Shown here in pieces: positions 10,664 to 19,527 of a stretch of 64,000 nt of DNA. Under the pieces are notes generated by a model. The model saw only the letters and a program-made list of their open reading frames with translations, was not told the origin of the DNA and ran no database searches. Both the position numbers and the translations under genes were made by a program. Position 1 is the first letter of the stretch. Every line of letters starts with the position of its first letter. Source of the DNA: Avena insularis (Eukaryota > Streptophyta > Magnoliopsida > Poales > Poaceae); NCBI GenBank assembly GCA_023614405.1, contig CM042688.1:66202253-66266252 (forward strand), written 5' to 3'.

Positions 10664-11770
10664 TCAAGTGTAAAAGGGGCGGAGCAGGCTCGCGTTACAT
10701 GGGCGTTCAGTTTCTTCGCCTAAGCGGTCCATCTTGTTCTTTTCCGGCTTGCGGGCGTCGATGAGGTAGTACGAGTTGTTCTGCAGTGCCCGGCTGATTA
10801 TGAATGGGCCCTCCCAAGGTGGAGATAGCTTGTGCATCCCCTTGGTGTCTTGGACCAACCTTAGCACCAGATCACCCTCGCAGAACGAGACGCTACGTAT
10901 CCGGCTGGCGTGATAGCGGTGCAAGTTCTGCTGGTAGATGGCGGACCTAGATAAGGACAGTTCACGTGCTTCCTCCAGGAGATCGACATTGTCTTCCCGT
11001 GCTTCTTTGGCCTGATGTTCTGTGTAGAGTAGTTTGCGGGGTGCGTCAAACTCGATGTCAGTGGACAGAACCGCCTCCGCCCCGTAAACAAGGAAGAAGG
11101 GAGTGTAGCCGGTGGATCGGTTTGGCGTTGTGCGCAGGCTCTAGAGTACAACCAGTAGCTCCTCAATCCAGCAGCCAGGAGATCTCATCAGTGGTTCGAT
11201 CAGCCGGGGCTTGATTCCGGCTAGGACCAGACCATTTGCTCGCCTTGACCGCCTGCTGGGGTGTGCCACATATGCGAGGTCCAGGCGGATGCCCTTATCT
11301 CCGCAGAATCGTGCGAAAGCTCCCTTGGCAAAATTTGTTCCGTTGTCGGTTATGATGATGTTGGGGTAGCCAAAGCGTGTGATTATGTCTATGAAGAACT
11401 TGACCACCGTTGGCCCATCCAGCTTCTTTATTGGCTTTGCCTCTATACACTTGGTGAACTTGTCCACCGCCACCAGCAAGTGGGTCATGCCGGATCTGGC
11501 TGTTTTGAAGGGGCCAACCATGTCTAGCCCCCAGACGGCGAACGGCCAGGTGATGGGAATGGTTTTGAGTGCTGCAGATGGAGTGTGCTTCTGCTGGCTA
11601 AACCGCTAACACCCGTTGCATGCCTTGACAATTTTCTCAGCGTCTTCTAGTGCTGTGGGCCAATAGAACCCGTGGCGGAATGCCTTTGCCACTATGGCTC
11701 GTGACAATGTGTGATGTTCGCACTCGCCCTGGTGGATGTCGACCAGCAGCCAGATTCCTTCCTCCTAGCC
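10664..11770 (-). pseudogene. V integrase, broken
   Basis: Integrase of V: cuts and joins element DNA into the target. Reading leftward from 11770 there is an HHCC-type zinc region (ECEHHTLSR, RHGFYWPT, CNGC followed by a stop), then the catalytic core with LDMVGPF (first Asp) and ITDNGTNF (second Asp). The expected third residue, in a QxNGQVERAN-like block, reads HPSRRSRRAN because of a small indel near 11245, so the catalytic Glu is lost. A further stop at about 11141 precedes YGAEAV and a C-terminal domain (10924-10664: SFCEGDLVLRL, PPWEGPFII, YYLID). No chromodomain is seen. Non-functional. Confidence 0.85.
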
Positions 11771-12239
11771 CACACATCGTTGATAGATTCCGCCAACACT
11801 GTGCTTGTAGAGCTCGTTGTTGATGATGGTGTATGCGCTGGCTCTGCGCTTGATTTGTCTTGCCTGCACCTCCTCTTCGGGTAGCTCTCCGTTGGCTAGG
11901 AAATCCATGAACAGCTTGGCCCATGTTGGTGTTTCCCAGATGGCGCATACCGCTTGCATTAGCAGATTCACTTCTGCCTGGATGGCTGGGTCGGGCTCGT
12001 CCGGAGGCCGTCCGGGTGGGGCGGCGGAGCCGGCAGCTTCTAGGCTGGAGGCGGCAGTCCCCGGGTGCGTAGGAGTAGTCCCCGGGTGCGATGCAGTCGT
12101 GGCGGAGGTCTTGGAGCCGGCAGTCCCCGGGTGCGGTGCAGCCGTCGCGGAAGTCTTGGAGCTGGCAGTCCCCGGGTCCGCGTCCAATATGATGGAGTCG
12201 GATTCGGGAGACAGTGTGATGGATGGCTTGTGCAGGTGC
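11771..12239 (-). pseudogene. V pol linker between RNase H and integrase, with 45-bp repeats
   Basis: An Ala/Pro/Ser-rich linker, in frame with the tail of the RNase H, leading to IKRRASAYTIINNELYK, the usual start of the integrase zinc region. Two tandem 45-bp units (about 12090-12179), each containing GGCAGTCCCCGGGTGC, encode PGTAxSKTSAT-like repeats; partial units extend to about 12060. The linker is longer than I would expect for this family, probably from repeat expansion. Confidence 0.65.
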
Positions 12240-12715
12240 TCAAGGGAAACTCCAAGCGGAATTGGTTGTCTTGTAGACCCAATGCGGGCGAGCGTGTCTG
12301 CGACCTTGTTGTTCACCCTGGGAACATGATGAAACTCGCATCCTTCGAAACAGGCACATAGTTGCTGTACGAAGAAACGGTATAGAGCCATGTTTGCATC
12401 TCTGGCGTCCTAGTCGCCTGACACTTGCTGCACCACCAGATCCGAATCGCCGAAGCATAGGATGCGCTGGATGCCTATTTCCTTTGCCATTTTGAGGCCA
12501 TGGACAAGCGCTTCATACTCATCGACATTATTGGATGCGCGAAAGTGGATCTGTAGCACGTATTCTAGCCGGTCTCCTTTTGGAGAGGTGATGACCACTC
12601 CGGCTCCGAGACCTCCATACATCTTGGAGCCGTCGAAATGCAGCTTCCAATGCGTGGAGTCAGGGCAAGGTGGCAGGTACTGTGTTTCTGCCCAATCGAC
12701 GAGGAAATCCGCCAA
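12240..12715 (-). pseudogene. V second RNase H (archaeal-like type)
   Basis: Degrades the RNA strand of the RNA/DNA hybrid in reverse transcription. Tat elements gained this second RNase H, which compensates for a degenerate first one. Visible: HFDGSKMYGGLGAG (first catalytic Asp), NNVDEYEALVHGL (Glu), FGDSDLVVQQ (second Asp), a stop at about 12408, then VPRVNNKVADTLARIGS (last Asp). All catalytic residues remain recognisable, but the in-frame stop breaks the domain. Confidence 0.85.
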
Positions 12716-13116
12716 GGCCTGAGACTTGATCGCTGTTCTTGGCTCGTACTATATGTTGTGGGCAGCGAGCTATATGGCCCATTCTGCCACCTAGCATGTG
12801 GCGTCTCTGTTGCTGATGATCTCCGCAAGTGGCGCTAGTGCCACCACCTGGATGGAGTGTTCTTGGAAGTAGCGCTTCAGTTTCTTGGTGGTCATGTACA
12901 TGCGGTACACCAGCTTCTGTTAATGAGGGTAGTTCTGCTTCGAGAGCAAGAGTACCTCACTCAGGTAGTACACCGATCGTTGCACCGGCTGCGCCTTTCC
13001 TTCTTCCAGCCTCTCCACTACCAACACCACACTAACAACCTTGTTTGTTGCTGCGATGTACATCAGCATCGGTTCCTTTGCTACTGGTGCTACTAGGATA
13101 GGTGGCGAGGTGAGCA
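12716..13116 (-). pseudogene. V RT-linked RNase H (vestigial) and connection
   Basis: Follows RT directly: RMLTSPPILVAP, then MYIAATNKVVSVVLVVER, RSVYYLSEVLL and TTKKLKRYFQEHSI. Where an active RNase H has Asp in a YxDASxxG-like motif, this has AATNKVVS. The loss is typical of Tat, where the domain serves only as a tether. Stops occur near 12918, 12790 and 12750. Confidence 0.75.
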
Positions 13117-13957
13117 TGCGCTTGAGGTCACGGAAAGCTTCATCCGCTTGCAATGTCTAGACGAACTTGTCCGTTTTCTTCATGAGCTGGTACAGTGGGA
13201 GTGCTTTCTCGCCCAGCTGGCTGATGAACCGGCTGAGGGAAGCCAGGCAGCCGGTGAACTTTTGGACATCTCTCAAGTTCTTGGGCGACTGCATGCGCTC
13301 GATTACGCCGATCTTCTCTGGGTTCGCCTCGATTCCTCGCTCAGATACGAGAAAACCAAGTAGCTGACCGGCTGGGACACCGAATACGCACTTCTCCGGG
13401 TTCAGCTTCATCTGGAACCGGCAGAGGTTAGTGAATGTTTCCTTCAGGTCCTCAAGGAGTGTCTAGCGCTCCTTGGTCTTGACTACCACATTGTCGACGT
13501 AGGCGTGTACGTTTCTGCCAATCTGGGTCTGCAAACACTTCTGCATGAAGCGTTGGTATGTTGCTCCAGCATTCTTCAATCGGAATGGCATTGTGGTGTA
13601 GCAGTAGGATCCATAAGGAGTGATGAATGATGTCTTTATTTGATCAGCGGGGTTCAGCCGGATCTGGTGGTAGCCGGAATATGCGTCCAGAAATGACAAC
13701 AACTCGTAGCCGGCCATGGAATCGATCACTTAGTCTATCCCTGGCAGGGCGAATGGATCCTTGGGGCATGCTTTGTTTAGATTGGTGTAGTCAACACACA
13801 TGCGCCAAGTCTTGTTCTTCTTCAACACGAATACTAGGTTTGCCAGCCATTCCGGGTGGAAAACTTCCATGATGAATCCGGCTACGAGCAGCCGGGTGCC
13901 TCCCCAATTGTTCTTCTTTTTTCTTCCGCGAAGCGGCGTAGTGACTGTTTGACCGGT
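13117..13957 (-). pseudogene. Duplicate copy of V reverse transcriptase core (copy 1, more decayed)
   Basis: A second RT copy, in tandem with 13961-14805 and nearly identical at DNA level. The same blocks are present: LDAYSGYHQIRLNP, MPFRLKNAGATYQRF and NPEKCVFGVPAGQLLGF. Differences point to decay: the catalytic box reads AYVDNVVV instead of AYIDDVVV, so one of the two metal-binding Asp is lost. The N-terminal part is frameshifted, a 4-bp deletion lies near 13902, and the stop at about 13466 is shared with the other copy. Confidence 0.9.
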
Positions 13958-14805
13958 CACTGCGCTTGAGGTCACGGAAAGCTTCATCCACCTGCGATGT
14001 CTAGACGAACTTGTCCGTTTTCTTCATGAGCTGGTACAGTGGGAGTGCTTTCTCGCCCAGCTGGCTGATGAACCGGCTGAGGGAAGCCAGGCAACCGGTG
14101 AACTTCTGGACATCTCTCAAGTTCTTGGGCGGCTGCGTGCACTCGATTACGCCGATCTTCTTTGGGTTCGCCTCGATTCCTCGCTCAGATACAAGAAAAC
14201 CAAGTAGCTGACCGGCTGGGACACCGAATACGCACTTCTCTGGGTTCAGCTTCATCTGGAACCGGCGGAGGTTAGTGAATGTTTCCTTCAGGTCCTCAAG
14301 GAGTGTCTAGCGCTCCTTGGTCTTGACTACCACATCGTCGATGTAGGCGTGTATGTTTCTGCCAATCTGAGTCTGCAAACACTTCTGCATGTAGCGTTGG
14401 TATGTTGCTCCAGCATTCTTCAATCGGAATGGCATTGTGGTGTAGCAGTAGGATCCATAAGGAGTGATGAATGATGTCTTTATTTGATCAGCGGGGTTCA
14501 GCCGGATCTGGTGGTAGCCGGAATATGCGTCCAGAAATGACAACAACTCGTAGCCGGCCATGGAATCGATCACTTGGTCTATCCCTGGCAGGGCGAATGG
14601 ATCCTTGGGGCATGCTTTGTTCAGATTGGTGTAGTCAACACACATGCGCCAAGTCTTGTTCTTCTTCAACACGAGTAATAGGTTTGCCAGCCATTCCGGG
14701 TGGAAAACTTCCATGATGAATCCGGCTACGAGCAGCCGGGTGATCTCCTCCCCAATTGTTCTTCCTTTTTCTTCCGCGAAGCGGCATAGTGACTGTTTGA
14801 CCGGT
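13117..14805. repeat. Tandem duplication, 0.84-kb unit, inside V RT
   Basis: TGCGCTTGAGGTCACGGAAA begins at 13117 and again at 13961. The shared block ends with GACTGTTTGACCGGT at 13957 and 14805. The offset is 844 bp on the left and 848 bp on the right because of one 4-bp indel. The junction (13958-13960, CAC) has no transposon ends. On the minus strand, DEAFRDLKR of one copy runs into the N-terminal RT of the next. Confidence 0.92.
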
Positions 14806-14864
14806 TTTGCATCCGGCCTGACATATAAAGAGTGCTCGGCGAGCTCCATCGGAACACCTGGCAT
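13961..14864 (-). pseudogene. V reverse transcriptase (copy 2, better preserved)
   Basis: Copies element RNA into DNA. Visible blocks in order: MPGVPMELAEHSLYVRPDAK (lead-in), EITRLLVAGFI, RMCVDYTNLNKACPKDPF, LLSFLDAYSGYHQIRLNP (first catalytic Asp), MPFRLKNAGATYQRYMQ and AYIDDVVVKTKER (catalytic YIDD). A stop at about 14306 follows, then LNPEKCVFGVPAGQLLGFLV and the thumb region with FTGCLASLSRF. A second stop near 14000 follows DKFV. The YIDD box is intact, but the two stops prevent full translation. Confidence 0.9.
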
Positions 14865-14927
14865 GTCCTTGGGGGACCATGCGAAGATATCCCGATTCTC
14901 ACGGAGGAAGTCGACGAGCGCACTTTC

Positions 14928-15746
14928 CTATTTGCTATCAAGGCCGTCTCCGACCAGGATGAACTTGTCCGGCTTGGCCTCGTTCAGCAGGATCTTCCTC
15001 GTGCCCTTGGACGGCTTGAATTGTGCCTCTCCGGCCGGCTTGGGCTCGCCAACCGGCATGTCCTTCTGTAGGGCCGCCACGTTCTGCATGATTACACGTT
15101 TTTCTTCCGCGATGATCATGGCTTCAGCTATTTTGGATCCGTCTATGGCGCATTCCACAGACCGTCTATAGCAGCCGGCCACGGTAATGACGCCTTTGGG
15201 CCCAGGCAGCTTCATCTTGAGGTAGGCGTAATGTGGCACCACCATGAACTTGGTGAGCGCTGGGTGCCCCAGGATTGCGTGGTACGCGCTGCAGAGGTTG
15301 ACCACCTCGAACCAGATGGGCTCGTGGCGGAAGTTGTCCTCCGTGCCGAAGATGATGTCTAGCCGGATTTTCCCGATGGGGTAGTGCGAAGGGCCGGGGA
15401 CGGCTCCGTGGAAGGAGGTGCTTGACGGCTCCAGCTGCGACTCACTGATACCGAGCCGGTCGAGCGAGCTGCGGTACAGGAGGTTGATGCTGCTCCCTCT
15501 GTCTACAAGGACGCAGGAGAATCTGCAGGAATGCTTTTGGGAGACATTGATAGGATCCAGAACCATCGCGTAGGTGCCCCGGTGAGGCAGCTCAGCCGGC
15601 TGGTCCTTCCGGCTCCATGCAACTTCTTGCTCCGACCAATTGAGGTACTGGGGAACGAGAGGTACGATTGCGTTCACCTCCGCATCGCGACGCCTTTTGT
15701 TGTGCTTGGTGTCCGGCTCCGTGGTGATGATGTGGTAATTTCCCAC
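14928..15746 (-). pseudogene. V protease
   Basis: Aspartic protease that cuts the Gag-Pol polyprotein. After a basic lead-in (NAIVPLVPQYLNWSEQEVAW, GTYAMVLDPI), the active-site region reads VLVDRGSSINLLYRSSLDRL, with Asp in the place of the D[ST]G triad and Arg where Gly/Thr is usual. The flap and C-terminal hydrophobic block follow (YHAILGHPALTKFMVVPHYA), then a charged linker toward RT. It is open from 15746 to a stop at 14928, just before the RT lead-in. Confidence 0.8.
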
Positions 15747-16136
15747 CTAGTGAGGGTAGTTGTTGTCATCATCCTCCCTTCGACGTTGGTTGTTGTGATC
15801 GCCTGGCGGCCCGCCGGCTGGAGGAGGTGGCGCCTGTCCAGCCGGTGCGCCAGCAATTTCTGCCATCTTCTTCGTCCAGGTGCACTGGCGTGTGGTGTGC
15901 GTAGTCGGCTTGTTGCCCCCGTTGTGGAATTTGCATGGACCATCAAGCATGGACTCAATGGTGTAATTGGGCCTTGGAGGCCGGTCATCAGGCTTCTGTC
16001 TCTGGCTTCCGCCTGCAGCCGGATCCTCCTGCACTGCTGCCACCTGCCTAGAGCCATATTGGTTATCTGGCTAGTCGTCCTTTCTCTTGCCATGGCGGTT
16101 GTCGTGCCACCTGGAGTTGTGTCCATTCCCTTCCAG
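15747..16136 (-). pseudogene. V gag C-terminal zinc-knuckle region
   Basis: Lies between gag and protease. MLDGPCKFHNGGNKPTTHTT followed by RQCTW gives a C-x2-H ... H-x4-C pattern, the nucleic-acid-binding knuckle of Tat gags; W has the same pattern at 63447-63510. A Pro/Ala/Gln-rich tail and RREDDDNNYPH follow. Stops at the N-terminal (about 16070, 16137) and C-terminal (15747) ends separate it from its neighbours. Confidence 0.75.
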
Positions 16137-17855
16137 CTAGCACCGATCTACGGCAACGTCGACGATTATTTGCCCTTGGTCGTTCACCCAGACGAATCTT
16201 TTCATTGTCGCATCGGCCGTGGCGTACTTGTCCACGATGGCCATGGTCTGTGCCATGGTTGTGGGTTCCACCCGGTGAAGCTTATGCTTGAGCATAGTGC
16301 CGTCTCTGCAGCCGTTGATGAAGAAATCAACCACTTGATGTTCGTGTACCCCCTCACAGGAGTTGTGCATGCTCGTCCATCGAGTGATGTAAGAGCGGTT
16401 AGATTCATCTGGGCCCTGCACACAGAGAGCGAGCTCGCCAGGCTGGCCTGGGCGCTTGTAGGTGTCGGTGAAGTTGCGAACGAATGCCTGCTCGAAATCA
16501 ATCCAAACATTGATGCTGTTGTCGGGGAGACTGTTTAGCCACGTTCTGGCTGAGTCGAGGAGCATGAGAGGGGCGTAGCACACTGCTACCCGGCGGTTGC
16601 CGTTGGCGATGCCCACGGCGGTAGTATAGTCCACCAGCCAGTCCTCTGGCTTAACCGAGCCATTGTACTTTGGCGTATCTCTTGGGAGCGAAAATCCCTT
16701 TGGAAACGGTTCGTTCCGGATGCACGGTCCAAAACATCTTGGTCTGGCTAGATTTTCTTCCTCTAGCACGTGTGATTGGACCAGCAGGTCGATTCGCGCA
16801 CGTGCGTATTGTTGTTCGTATGGCTCGAGCGGTCCCAACCGGCCAGATAGGTGGGACTTGGGGAGCGTTTGGCCTTTTCTGGCTTCGTCAGCCGGCTCAC
16901 AATTTTTGCTGGTAACAGTTGCCGCGTCGCGGGCGTTGTGCCCGCAGCCTCTAGATCCACCGCTTGGGCGGTTGCTCTGTCTTGCTCTGTTTGGGGAAGA
17001 CGCCTTGCAGCCGCCTGCAACCGGGTCCGCCATCCGGAGAGCCAGTTGGGTTCTGCTATTGCCAGCCATGCTGAGTTCTGCCTCGGCCTGCTGCTTGTTC
17101 GCCGTGACCACAAGGAGCTGGACACACGCTTGCTGACGAAGCAGCTCCTCGCCCTCCAGATGGCTAAGTTCCGTGACCGCCGCCTCCGCGGCCCTCATGT
17201 TTTTGGTGGGGGTGGTGTAGACGCGCTGCACCGCGGGTGTGCGCGGATCAGCAGCACGATCCATCTCCGAACCGAGGTTCCGGCCTTGCGGATGAGCCAG
17301 GCGGCTGGTGCCAGGTAGGCGCGCGAAGCCGTGCACGATGTTGTACTCCCGCATGGTGTCATTCATCCGCCGTTGGGCGGCCGCCACCTTGCCGGCCTCC
17401 TCCAGAAGGTTCTGGCAGGTGGTCTCCAGGGCTGCCGCAGCTGCAGCTGGATCCGCCTCGATGGGGGTGATGGGGTTATGGAGGTGCTCGATGGACGAGT
17501 TGATCAAGTCCGGGTTCGGGAGGCGTGAGTTGGTGGCGTGGCCGTCCACGTTGCGCTCTAGAGGTGGGCGGCGGTTCTCCACCAAGCCTGCCATCATGAC
17601 CTCAACACTGCCACTGGCGATGCGTGAGGCGGAGAAGCCAGGGGGCACGCCGAAGATGGTGACGACCTCACGAGGGAAGGCCTCAGGGATGGTGACGACG
17701 TAGACGCGGTGCTCGCCGAAGCGCATGATGGATCCCCTGCTTGGGAAAGTCCCCCCAGCGAAGCAGGACGCGTTGTCGAGGACGCAGTCATAGGAGCCGA
17801 GAGTGAGGACAAGGCCAGAGGCTACCCGCTCACCAGCGAGAAGTGGGAGTCCCAT
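16137..17855 (-). CDS. V gag, long open frame
   Basis: Structural capsid protein of V. The frame is open through the PBS into the LTR (to 18011). The first Met after the LTR is at 17855 (MGLPLLAGERVASG), and I take it as the start, giving about 572 residues. The N-terminal domain has FGEHRVYVVTIPEAFPREVV. The middle has a long Ala/Glu-rich helical region (about residues 150-300). The C-terminal third is the capsid domain: YNGSVKPEDWLVDYT, ARTWLNSLPDNSINVWIDFE, NFTDTYKRPGQPG, SYITRWTSMHNSCEGV. It ends at a stop (16137) before the knuckle region. It is the longest undamaged frame of V, but the rest of the element is dead. Confidence 0.8.
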   Translation of the reverse strand: MGLPLLAGERVASGLVLTLGSYDCVLDNASCFAGGTFPSRGSIMRFGEHRVYVVTIPEAFPREVVTIFGVPPGFSASRIASGSVEVMMAGLVENRRPPLERNVDGHATNSRLPNPDLINSSIEHLHNPITPIEADPAAAAAALETTCQNLLEEAGKVAAAQRRMNDTMREYNIVHGFARLPGTSRLAHPQGRNLGSEMDRAADPRTPAVQRVYTTPTKNMRAAEAAVTELSHLEGEELLRQQACVQLLVVTANKQQAEAELSMAGNSRTQLALRMADPVAGGCKASSPNRARQSNRPSGGSRGCGHNARDAATVTSKNCEPADEARKGQTLPKSHLSGRLGPLEPYEQQYARARIDLLVQSHVLEEENLARPRCFGPCIRNEPFPKGFSLPRDTPKYNGSVKPEDWLVDYTTAVGIANGNRRVAVCYAPLMLLDSARTWLNSLPDNSINVWIDFEQAFVRNFTDTYKRPGQPGELALCVQGPDESNRSYITRWTSMHNSCEGVHEHQVVDFFINGCRDGTMLKHKLHRVEPTTMAQTMAIVDKYATADATMKRFVWVNDQGQIIVDVAVDRC

Positions 17856-17884
17856 GCGAAAGATGATCCCAGCCGAAGCGCTGT

Positions 17885-17903
17885 GCCCCACGGTGGGCGC
17901 CAA
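17885..17903 (-). other. Primer binding site of V (tRNA-Lys type)
   Basis: On the minus strand, TTGGCGCCCACCGTGGGGC follows the LTR end after one base. It matches the complement of the 3' end of plant tRNA-Lys (CCCCACGGTGGGCGCCA). W has the same site and spacing at 61172-61190. Confidence 0.85.
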
Positions 17904-17904
17904 C

Positions 17905-18778
17905 TGTCGTGGTGCGGAACATGGCAGTGCCATCGGGGATGGCTTGAAGGGGACACTTAGGCTGCTATCGGTGGCTACTCGCAATAGGTTGGGCACAGAT
18001 ACTGCAAACACATTGATGTACCCAGGTTCGGAGCCCTCTTGGCGAGGTAAAACTCCTACTCCTGCAAGGATCTACTATCAAAGGGAGCGAATGCCCAATA
18101 CAAGTGCTCCTTGAGCTGTTTCCTTAGCTATTTCTTGCTAAAAATTCTCTAAGTCCTTCTGCTAGTGTCTATTTTCCTTCTGCTTGAGCTTACCTAGAAC
18201 CCTAGCGCTACCCCCTTTATATACATGTCGAGGAGATAGCTTACAAGATGGGTTCTAGGGTTTACTGTTTGGATTTGGGCTTTACAAAGTGGGCCGGCTA
18301 GACAGGGCCAAACGGTAGGCCTGGTCCACAAGCCTCCAAAGACAGGGAGGACCATGCTTTAGCGCTTAGCGCCCCTGCTTTACTTGTCATCCGGCTCTTT
18401 ATCCGTCAGTCGACTCTTTATGCGTAAGCCGGGGCTTTCCTCGTCAGCCCTTGCTTTGCTTGTCAGCCTCCAGCTTTGGTGCAGTTGTCCAGTAGCGCCG
18501 GCCAGGCCAGCCAGCCTATCCGGTCAAGGGTGCGCTCGGCAAGGAGCGTCATCCCCATCGTACAATGTCTAGTGGATCCAAGGTGGCCGGCTAGGAGCGC
18601 CCCCCCCAGCCGGTTCTTCTGGCTACCCGGCTAGACGGACCAGCCGGGGAAAATTTCGTGCTGACCGGGTGGGGATTCCACCGGCTGTGGTTCCTTCATT
18701 TGGGTCTAGACGGCCCGTGCTCCTTGGAGCCGGCTAGTTGGTCCCGTCTTGGTCTACCCGGGGGTCATCCCCCCGACA
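17905..18778 (-). repeat. 5' LTR of element V
   Basis: 874 bp. On the minus strand it starts TGTCGGGGGGATGACCCCCG and ends CCGCACCACGACA. The palindromic start resembles that of W (TGTTGGGGGATACCCCCGGG). The matching 3' LTR is outside the window, so no TSD test is possible; the base pairs right of it begin GCACC. Confidence 0.85.
18211..18226 (-). promoter_or_regulatory. TATA box in V 5' LTR
   Basis: On the minus strand TGTATATAAAGGGGG, a strong plant TATA box about 555 bases into the LTR and about 305 bases before its end. It would drive transcription leftward into gag. Confidence 0.6.
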
Positions 18779-19527
18779 GCACCTCCACGGTATCCACATG
18801 TTCCGCTCTGATGTGTCTCCTCCTTCTCGATCCCACAAGAGAGGTAGAAGAACTCCGTTAGAATCTGGTATAATAACAACATCACAATGGTAGCACTACT
18901 ATGGTGGTGGTGGACCCCTTCAGGGTTTCGCCTGTTCCAATCCGGGGTGGTGGAGAAAACCTTCACGCACGAGAGAGAGGGAGGCGGCAGGAGGCAAGGG
19001 TGCACCGACCCCTACTCCTTCCCTCTTTATGTATGTGGTCATGGGGGGTCTTGCCCCTCCTCCAAGCCTCCAAGCCTGTCGGCCGCAAGGGAGGGGGAGA
19101 TGGACTCTCCCCTACGCCCCCTTCCCCTTTTAGGGTTCGGCCTAGGGCCGGCCGACCACTTGGGACTCTTGTGGCCATGGTGCCCTGGCCAGCTAGGGAT
19201 AGGGTGCCCCCACATGGGCCCATGTGGCCCCACCTCGTAGGTGGGTCCCACCATGGACCCCCAGGAATTTTCTAGAAGGTTCCATCACATAGAAAAATTC
19301 TGAACTTTTCTTGAAACCCTAAATAGGAAGTGCAATATATAATTCTCTACCTTTAGACCAATCCAAAGATCCTTGTGATATCAAGGATCACATCCGAGAC
19401 TCTGAAACAACATTTGATTTACACTATACATATTCTCAACAAAGACTAGCGACACCGTAGGTTAAGTGTGTGACCTGACGAGTTCGAGAATATGTAGACA
19501 TTATCGAGACAGCTCTCCAATCAATAG

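Larger units (their letters stand above)
1..18778 (-). mobile_element. Element V: Tat-lineage Ty3/Gypsy LTR retrotransposon, degenerate, 3' end outside window
   Basis: Reading leftward the order is 5' LTR (17905-18778), tRNA-Lys-type PBS, gag, CCHC-like knuckle, protease, RT, vestigial RNase H, second RNase H, integrase, then an antisense gene fragment. A second RNase H after the RT-linked one, and an extra gene on the opposite strand between pol and the 3' LTR, are hallmarks of the plant Tat lineage. The 3' LTR lies left of base 1. Element A (3781-10259) interrupts the spacer between integrase and the antisense gene. Without A, about 12.3 kb of V is visible. Stops and frameshifts in every domain show it is inactive. 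V is inserted in the Copia LTR B at 18778/18779. Confidence 0.9.

Noticed and set aside
15531..16538. 335-codon plus-strand frame opposite V gag/protease
   Set aside because: Mirror frame of GC-rich gag/protease sequence on the minus strand, where family motifs are clear.
16137..18011. Longer V gag starting in the LTR at 18011
   Set aside because: The frame happens to be open across PBS and LTR; a start inside the LTR would lie on an untypical part of the transcript, and the first Met after the PBS (17855) is more plausible.
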